From positions 1 to 17,110 of the forward strand of contig JALVEX010000038.1 of assembly GCA_027030435.1 (NCBI GenBank): a DNA stretch of 17,110 bases, written 5' to 3'. The notes beneath the pieces are model-generated. The model made no database searches. It was not told the origin of the DNA and was given only the letters and a program-made list of their open reading frames with translations. This document shows positions 13,308 to 17,110 of the stretch, piece after piece (the first letter of the stretch is position 1; the number at the start of each line of letters is the position of its first letter). The position numbers were made by a program, and so were the translations under genes. Source of the stretch: Paracoccaceae bacterium. Its GTDB lineage: Bacteria; Pseudomonadota; Alphaproteobacteria; Rhodobacterales; Rhodobacteraceae.

Positions 13308-14213
13308 TCAATCCCCCCCGTAGAAGTCATCGGTGATTTCGAGGCTCCGCACGGAAACCTGCGCCTTCACCGGAATGTATCTGTTCATGTATTCAAGGAT
13401 GCGCCCGTTGCCCTTCAGTTCCGCGAGGATGAAGGTATCGAGCATGTGGACGAAATCGAGATTGCCCTTGGCAACCGCATAGCCGTAGTAATCCGGCTTG
13501 AAGGGGCGATCGAACACGGTGAGCACGAATTGCGCCGAAGCCGCGTTGTCATGCAGCCAGACCTTCAGGAACATCTCGTCATGCACCATGATGTCGGCCT
13601 CGCCCTTGAGGACGGCCTCGGCCGCGGCTTCGTTGCTTTCATAGGCAACGACCTGCGCGCCGGGGAAGAAGCGCGGCACCACCTTTTCCGGCGATTTTCC
13701 CTTGGTCACGGCGATGACCAGCTTCGAGATCCTGCCGCTTTTCTTCAGGCGCGAGATCAACGTGTCATAATCGCTGACCAGCCCGACGCCGAGCTTGCCG
13801 AGCCGCCCCTTGTTGGCGAGGATCGAGAGCCCCGTTTCGAAATAGGGATCGGTGAAATCCACCACCTTGGCACGATCGAAGGTGATGCTCATCCCGGCCA
13901 TGACCACATCGATCTCGCCCCGCTCGACCATCGGGATAAGATCCCCGAAGCTCTTGGGCACCACAAGCTCGAGCTTCACCCCGAGCTTTTCGGCCAGCAG
14001 GCCGGCCACATCGGCATCCACCCCGACGCGTTTGCCATCCTGTTCGAAGGAGAAGGGCTTGAAGAGCGGGTTGACCCCGACCTTCAGGACACCCGTCTGC
14101 TTGATGCGGGCGAGTGTCGAGGAGCTGTTGTCCTGCGCAACCGTCTGCCCGGCTCCCGCCAGCCAGACAATTGCGGCAAGGGCCAGCAGCGCCGACAATA
14201 GATATCGTTTCAT
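13308..14213 (-). CDS. family-3 periplasmic solute (amino acid) binding protein
   Basis: The product has 301 residues. A Sec signal peptide (about 1-27, MKRYLLSALLALAAIVWLAG then ...TVAQ) lacks a lipobox cysteine, so a free periplasmic protein is expected. The mature part has the SBP_bac_3 signature: GVLKVGVNPLFKPFSF (41-56), VGVDADVAGLLAEKLGV (63-79), IDVVMAGMSITFDRAKVVDFTDPYF (101-125) with Arg114 as the usual carboxylate-binding arginine, and a second-lobe GEADIMVHD. This fold normally binds amino acids for ABC importers. Here the next gene, 3 nt away, is a DAACS symporter and no ABC permease or ATPase is present. GGGAGG lies about 7 nt before the ATG. A role as a periplasmic sensor, or as a cyclohexadienyl-dehydratase-like enzyme of the same fold, cannot be excluded. 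Confidence 0.92.
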   Translation of the reverse strand: MKRYLLSALLALAAIVWLAGAGQTVAQDNSSSTLARIKQTGVLKVGVNPLFKPFSFEQDGKRVGVDADVAGLLAEKLGVKLELVVPKSFGDLIPMVERGEIDVVMAGMSITFDRAKVVDFTDPYFETGLSILANKGRLGKLGVGLVSDYDTLISRLKKSGRISKLVIAVTKGKSPEKVVPRFFPGAQVVAYESNEAAAEAVLKGEADIMVHDEMFLKVWLHDNAASAQFVLTVFDRPFKPDYYGYAVAKGNLDFVHMLDTFILAELKGNGRILEYMNRYIPVKAQVSVRSLEITDDFYGGD

Positions 14214-14364
14214 GGCGTTTGCCTCCCGTTGGTTTTTCGAGGCTGCGCCGGATGTGTTTCTTCTGTTACACCTTTTGACGACACAGCCGGATCCTTCTTT
14301 CGAAGTTACGTGCGGCCGATACCGTTACCTTCCCTTTCCCTGCGGATTTCATCCTCCAGGCGTA

Positions 14365-14390
14365 TGGCATGTGTTTCTGACTGCATGCCA
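14365..14390. promoter_or_regulatory. 7-bp dyad upstream of the binding-protein/symporter operon
   Basis: TGGCATG (14365-14371) and CATGCCA (14384-14390) are perfect arms 12 nt apart, about 150 nt upstream of the binding-protein start. Arm spacing near two helical turns would suit a dimeric regulator. Function is inferred from symmetry and position only. Confidence 0.35.
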
Positions 14391-14561
14391 ATTCCCCTTT
14401 CGGATCGCCGTAATGGCGAATTCCGCCTTGTCGTTTATCGGAAGAGATTAGGCCAGTTCGGCCCTTCTGACAAACAAACCAGTGTTAACAAGATTTCAGT
14501 TCCGTCCGGCCGATGGCCGCCGCCGGAGAATCCGGCTGCTCCCCGCGAACCGGCCTTCTGC

Positions 14562-14580
14562 CGCGGATTGCCAATCCGCG
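14562..14580. promoter_or_regulatory. perfect 8-bp stem-loop in the truA leader
   Basis: CGCGGATT (14562-14569) and AATCCGCG (14573-14580) flank the 3-nt loop GCC, ending 22 nt before the truA ATG and just upstream of its AGGCAGG ribosome site. It could be a leader hairpin or a terminator-like stem insulating truA; no T tract follows. Confidence 0.4.
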
Positions 14581-14602
14581 TCGATGCGGCTAGGCAGGCG
14601 CC

Positions 14603-15370
14603 ATGCCCCGCTATGCCCTGAAGATAGAATATGACGGCGCGCCGTTCTGCGGCTGGCAGCGCCAGGCCGGGCTGCCCTCCGTGCAGCAGGCAATCGAGGA
14701 GGCCATTTCGCGGATCGCGCCTGGGGGGGCGGCGATCACCGGGGCGGGGCGCACCGATACGGGCGTGCATGCGCTGGGGCAGGTCGCGCATTTCGATCTT
14801 GCGCGTGAATGGGAACCCTTCCGCCTGATGGAGGCGCTCAATTTCCACCTGAAGCCCGCCCCGGTGGCAATTCTCGCGGCGGCGCGGGTGGCGGATGATT
14901 TCCATGCGCGCTTCGATGCGGTGAAGCGGCGCTATCTCTTCCGCCTCGTCAGCCGGCGCGCGCCGGTGGTGATGGATCGCGGCAAGGTCTGGCAGCTGCG
15001 TCATGCGCTCGATGTGGAGCCGATGCGCGAGGCCGCGCGCCACCTGATCGGGAAGCACGATTTCACCACCTTCCGCGCCAGCCAGTGCCAGGCGCAATCG
15101 CCGGTCAAAACGCTCGATCGCCTCGATATCGAGGAATTGCCCTATCCGGAGGGGCGGGAATACCGCTTTCACATCGAGGCGCGCAGCTTCCTGCACAATC
15201 AGGTGCGCAGCTTTGTCGGCACGCTCGAGCGTGTGGGCGCGGGAGCGTGGGAGCCCGAGCGCGTGCGCGCGGCGCTCGCGGCCTGCGATCGCGCCGCCTG
15301 CGGGCCGGTTTCGCCGCCCCAGGGGCTCTATCTCGCGCAAGTTACCTACCCGGAAGATCCCTTCGCCTGA
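14603..15370 (+). CDS. truA: tRNA pseudouridine(38-40) synthase
   Basis: TruA isomerises uridines 38-40 in the anticodon arm of many tRNAs. The 255-residue product is normal length. It begins MPRYALKIEYDGAPFCGWQRQ, has the catalytic-loop motif GAGRTDTGVHALGQ (47-60) with Asp52 as the nucleophile, then FHARFDAVKRRYLFRL, the mid segment GKHDFTTFRASQCQAQSPVKT, and the C-terminal SFLHNQVRSFVGTL, all diagnostic. AGGCAGG lies 6 nt before the ATG. It converges with slyX across 34 nt that hold no obvious terminator hairpin. No unusual residues are seen. Confidence 0.97.
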   Translation: MPRYALKIEYDGAPFCGWQRQAGLPSVQQAIEEAISRIAPGGAAITGAGRTDTGVHALGQVAHFDLAREWEPFRLMEALNFHLKPAPVAILAAARVADDFHARFDAVKRRYLFRLVSRRAPVVMDRGKVWQLRHALDVEPMREAARHLIGKHDFTTFRASQCQAQSPVKTLDRLDIEELPYPEGREYRFHIEARSFLHNQVRSFVGTLERVGAGAWEPERVRAALAACDRAACGPVSPPQGLYLAQVTYPEDPFA

Positions 15371-15404
15371 GGAGGGGCAGGGCGGGAAAGGGCCGGCGTG
15401 GGGC

Positions 15405-15614
15405 CTACCAGTGCGGCGGCTTCTGATCGGCCAGCGGCACCGTGCCACCCTCCGCCAGTTCCTGTTCGGCGGCGCGCTCGATCAGCATTTCGAGGCGGCG
15501 GGTGAGCGTGGCGATCTCGCGCTCCTGGCGGATCACGGTATCGGAAAGATCATCCACCGCGCGCGCCAGATGGGCGATCTCTTCCTGCATGCGTGTGATT
15601 TCATCGGTGCTCAT
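15405..15614 (-). CDS. slyX: SlyX family protein
   Basis: This is a 69-residue, mostly helical protein starting MSTDEITRMQEEIAHLARAV. Heptad-like hydrophobic spacing runs through about residues 4-50 (coiled coil), and the C-terminal tail ends ADQKPPHW, matching the SlyX family's typical PPHY/PPHW ending. SlyX function is undefined; the name comes from linkage to the slyD region in E. coli. GGGAGA is about 5 nt before the ATG at 15614; longer frames upstream lack support. It is convergent with truA and divergent from hisS across 146 nt. Confidence 0.88.
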   Translation of the reverse strand: MSTDEITRMQEEIAHLARAVDDLSDTVIRQEREIATLTRRLEMLIERAAEQELAEGGTVPLADQKPPHW

Positions 15615-15760
15615 GGTTTCTCCCTGACCGATCCGCGGCGGATGCGCAATGCCCTTTCCGCTTGCCCGCCCGCCGGGCCCATTTCGCTTGCCCATCACGC
15701 TTGCTCCCCGGCGCGCGCTTCTGTAAACGCGCAGGCGGATGTTGCGCAAGGGAAAGCCCG

Positions 15761-17110
15761 ATGGCCAAGCAGAAGAAACAGAAGAAACAGCCCCGCCCCA
15801 GGGCCCTGCCGCCCAAGGGCTTTCGCGATTATTTCGGCGCCGAGGTGCGCGAGCGCGATGAGATGCTCGGGCGCATCCGGGATGTCTATGAGCTGCATGG
15901 TTTCGAGGCGCTGGAAACCTCCGCCGTGGAAACGGTGGAGGCGCTCGGGAAGTTCCTCCCCGATGTGGATCGCCCCAATGCCGGGGTGTTTGCCTGGCAG
16001 GAGGCGGAAGAGGGGGCGGAGGGCGTGCCGAAGCCGGGCGACTGGCTGGCGCTGCGCTATGACATGACAGCCCCGCTCGCGCGCGTCTATGCACAGTTTC
16101 GCAACGATCTGCCCACGCCTTACCGGCGCTATGCCATGGGGCCTGTGTGGCGCAACGAAAAGCCGGGGCCGGGGCGGTTTCGCCAGTTCTATCAATGCGA
16201 TGCCGATACCGTGGGCGCGCCTTCGGTGGCCGCCGATGCCGAGATCTGCGCCATGCTCGCGGATACGCTCGAGGCGGTCGGCATCGCACGGGGCGATTAC
16301 ATCGTGCGCATCAACAGCCGCAAGGTGCTGAATGGCGTTCTCGATGCCGTCGGGGTGGCGGATGAAGCCATGCGCGAGGGCATCCTGCGCACCATCGACA
16401 AGTTCGACAAGGTGGGCGAAGAAGGGGTGCGCGAGCTTCTGGGCAAGGGGCGGCTCGATGCCTCTGGCGCCTTCATCGATGGCGTGGGGCTTTCGCCCGA
16501 ACAGGCTGAGCCCGTGATCGCCTTCCTCACCGCACGCGGCAAGGATGGTGCGGCGACGCTGGCCAACCTCGCGGCGGCCGTCGGCGGCTCGGCTTCCGGC
16601 GCGGAAGGGGTCGGGGAGCTTGAAACCATCGCCACGCTCCTTGAGGCGCGCGGCTTCGGCCCCGATCGCATCGTGATCGATCCATCCGTGGTGCGCGGGC
16701 TCGGCTATTACACCGGCCCGGTGTTCGAGGCCGAGCTTACCTTCGACATCACCGATGAAAAGGGCCGCCTGCGCCGGTTCGGCTCGGTCGCCGGCGGCGG
16801 GCGTTATGACGATCTGGTGAAGCGCTTCACGGGCCAGAGCGTGCCGGCGACGGGGGTGAGCATCGGCGTCGATCGCCTGCTGGCGGCGCTGCGCATGAAG
16901 GGGCGGATCGGCGGATCGGCGGCTTCGGGGCCGGTGGTGGTGACGGTGATGGATCGCGCCCGCATGGGCGATTACATGGCGATGGCCGATGAGCTGCGCG
17001 CCGCCGGGATCCGCGCCGAGGTCTATCTCGGCAATCCGAGGAACTTCGGCAACCAGCTCAAATATGCCGACCGGCGCAAGGCACCGGTGGCCGTCATTCA
17101 GGGCGAGGAG
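15761..17110 (+). CDS. hisS: histidyl-tRNA synthetase (3' end outside window)
   Basis: This class II synthetase charges tRNA-His. The 450 codons seen cover the catalytic core and part of the anticodon-binding domain; no stop occurs before the window edge. Visible are RALPPKGFRDYF (14-25), YDMTAPLARVYAQFRND (100-116), motif 2 YRRYAMGPVWRNEKPGPGRF (121-140), the histidine-binding GLGYYTGPVFE (313-323), GGGRYDDLV (345-353) and motif 3 TGVSIGVDRLL (364-374). The motif-2 loop reads NEKPGPGR where the E. coli type has HERPQKGR; this divergent form is known from alphaproteobacteria whose tRNA-His lacks the extra G-1. The ATG follows AGGGA by about 8 nt. The first 12 residues are a basic lysine/glutamine tail. 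Confidence 0.96.
   Translation, partial: MAKQKKQKKQPRPRALPPKGFRDYFGAEVRERDEMLGRIRDVYELHGFEALETSAVETVEALGKFLPDVDRPNAGVFAWQEAEEGAEGVPKPGDWLALRYDMTAPLARVYAQFRNDLPTPYRRYAMGPVWRNEKPGPGRFRQFYQCDADTVGAPSVAADAEICAMLADTLEAVGIARGDYIVRINSRKVLNGVLDAVGVADEAMREGILRTIDKFDKVGEEGVRELLGKGRLDASGAFIDGVGLSPEQAEPVIAFLTARGKDGAATLANLAAAVGGSASGAEGVGELETIATLLEARGFGPDRIVIDPSVVRGLGYYTGPVFEAELTFDITDEKGRLRRFGSVAGGGRYDDLVKRFTGQSVPATGVSIGVDRLLAALRMKGRIGGSAASGPVVVTVMDRARMGDYMAMADELRAAGIRAEVYLGNPRNFGNQLKYADRRKAPVAVIQGEE

Larger units (their letters stand above)
14214..14602. other. 389-nt divergent intergenic region with several inverted repeats
   Basis: This gap separates the minus-strand binding-protein gene from plus-strand truA and should hold promoters for both. 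I see no gene, tRNA or known riboswitch. It has TGGCATG (14365-14371) with CATGCCA (14384-14390), GCCGGA/TCCGGC around 14524-14535, and a perfect 8-bp stem at 14562-14580. It is less GC-rich than the genes. No convincing -35/-10 pair could be fixed by eye. Confidence 0.6.

Noticed and set aside
11907..14201. 764-codon plus-strand open frame opposite the symporter and binding-protein genes
   Set aside because: It is antisense to two recognisable genes, is rich in His/Asp/Arg/Gly as expected of a GC-rich shadow frame, and shows no domain.
14214..14602. Possible riboswitch or small RNA in the binding-protein/truA gap
   Set aside because: I found hairpins but no conserved core of any known riboswitch class and no coherent RNA gene by eye.

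Overview
This 17.1 kb GC-rich window looks like ordinary alphaproteobacterial chromosome, most likely Rhodobacteraceae. The reasons are the lysC–ptsP gene pair, a Caulobacter/Rhodobacter-type histidyl-tRNA synthetase, a DUF1178 gene beside a divergent Nudix gene, and the general protein character. Taxonomy is inference; there is no rRNA in the window. I see no insertion sequence, integrase, CRISPR array, tRNA or rRNA. Apart from a GNAT gene, truA and hisS, every gene lies on the minus strand. The window holds 18 genes, two cut by its edges.

Layout. (a) 1–1581, minus: mtnP (methylthioadenosine phosphorylase), then a small secreted protein starting at TTG, then the 5' part of an NAD(P)-binding epimerase-like gene; gaps of 17 and 1 nt suggest one operon. 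(b) 1762–2937: a flavin-reductase-domain gene (minus) divergent from a GNAT acetyltransferase (plus). (c) 2991–3155: a 54-codon membrane-protein gene, with an AT-rich perfect dyad upstream. (d) 3257–9743, minus: lysC, ptsP and an APC-like permease, closely packed, then after 106 nt a phenylpyruvate/indolepyruvate decarboxylase with a candidate operator in front. (e) 9854–11425, minus: a DUF1178 protein, a Nudix hydrolase and a small membrane protein. (f) 11584–14213, minus: a family-3 solute-binding protein, 3 nt before a DAACS (glutamate/aspartate-type) symporter, then a 95-residue orphan protein; the gaps hold strong inverted repeats. (g) 14603–17110: truA (plus), slyX (minus), hisS (plus, cut by the window end).

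How the genes may work together. A nitrogen/amino-acid theme runs through the middle: aspartokinase, the nitrogen-PTS enzyme I, an amino-acid-permease-like protein, an aromatic 2-oxo-acid decarboxylase, and an amino-acid binding protein with a symporter. The most unusual arrangement is the solute-binding protein coupled to a DAACS carrier with no ABC permease or ATPase nearby. This could be a binding-protein-assisted secondary amino-acid transporter outside the TRAP and TTT families, or an amino-acid sensing pair. The other second-look items are inverted repeats between genes and small genes of unknown role. I saw no clearly new defence or mobile system.
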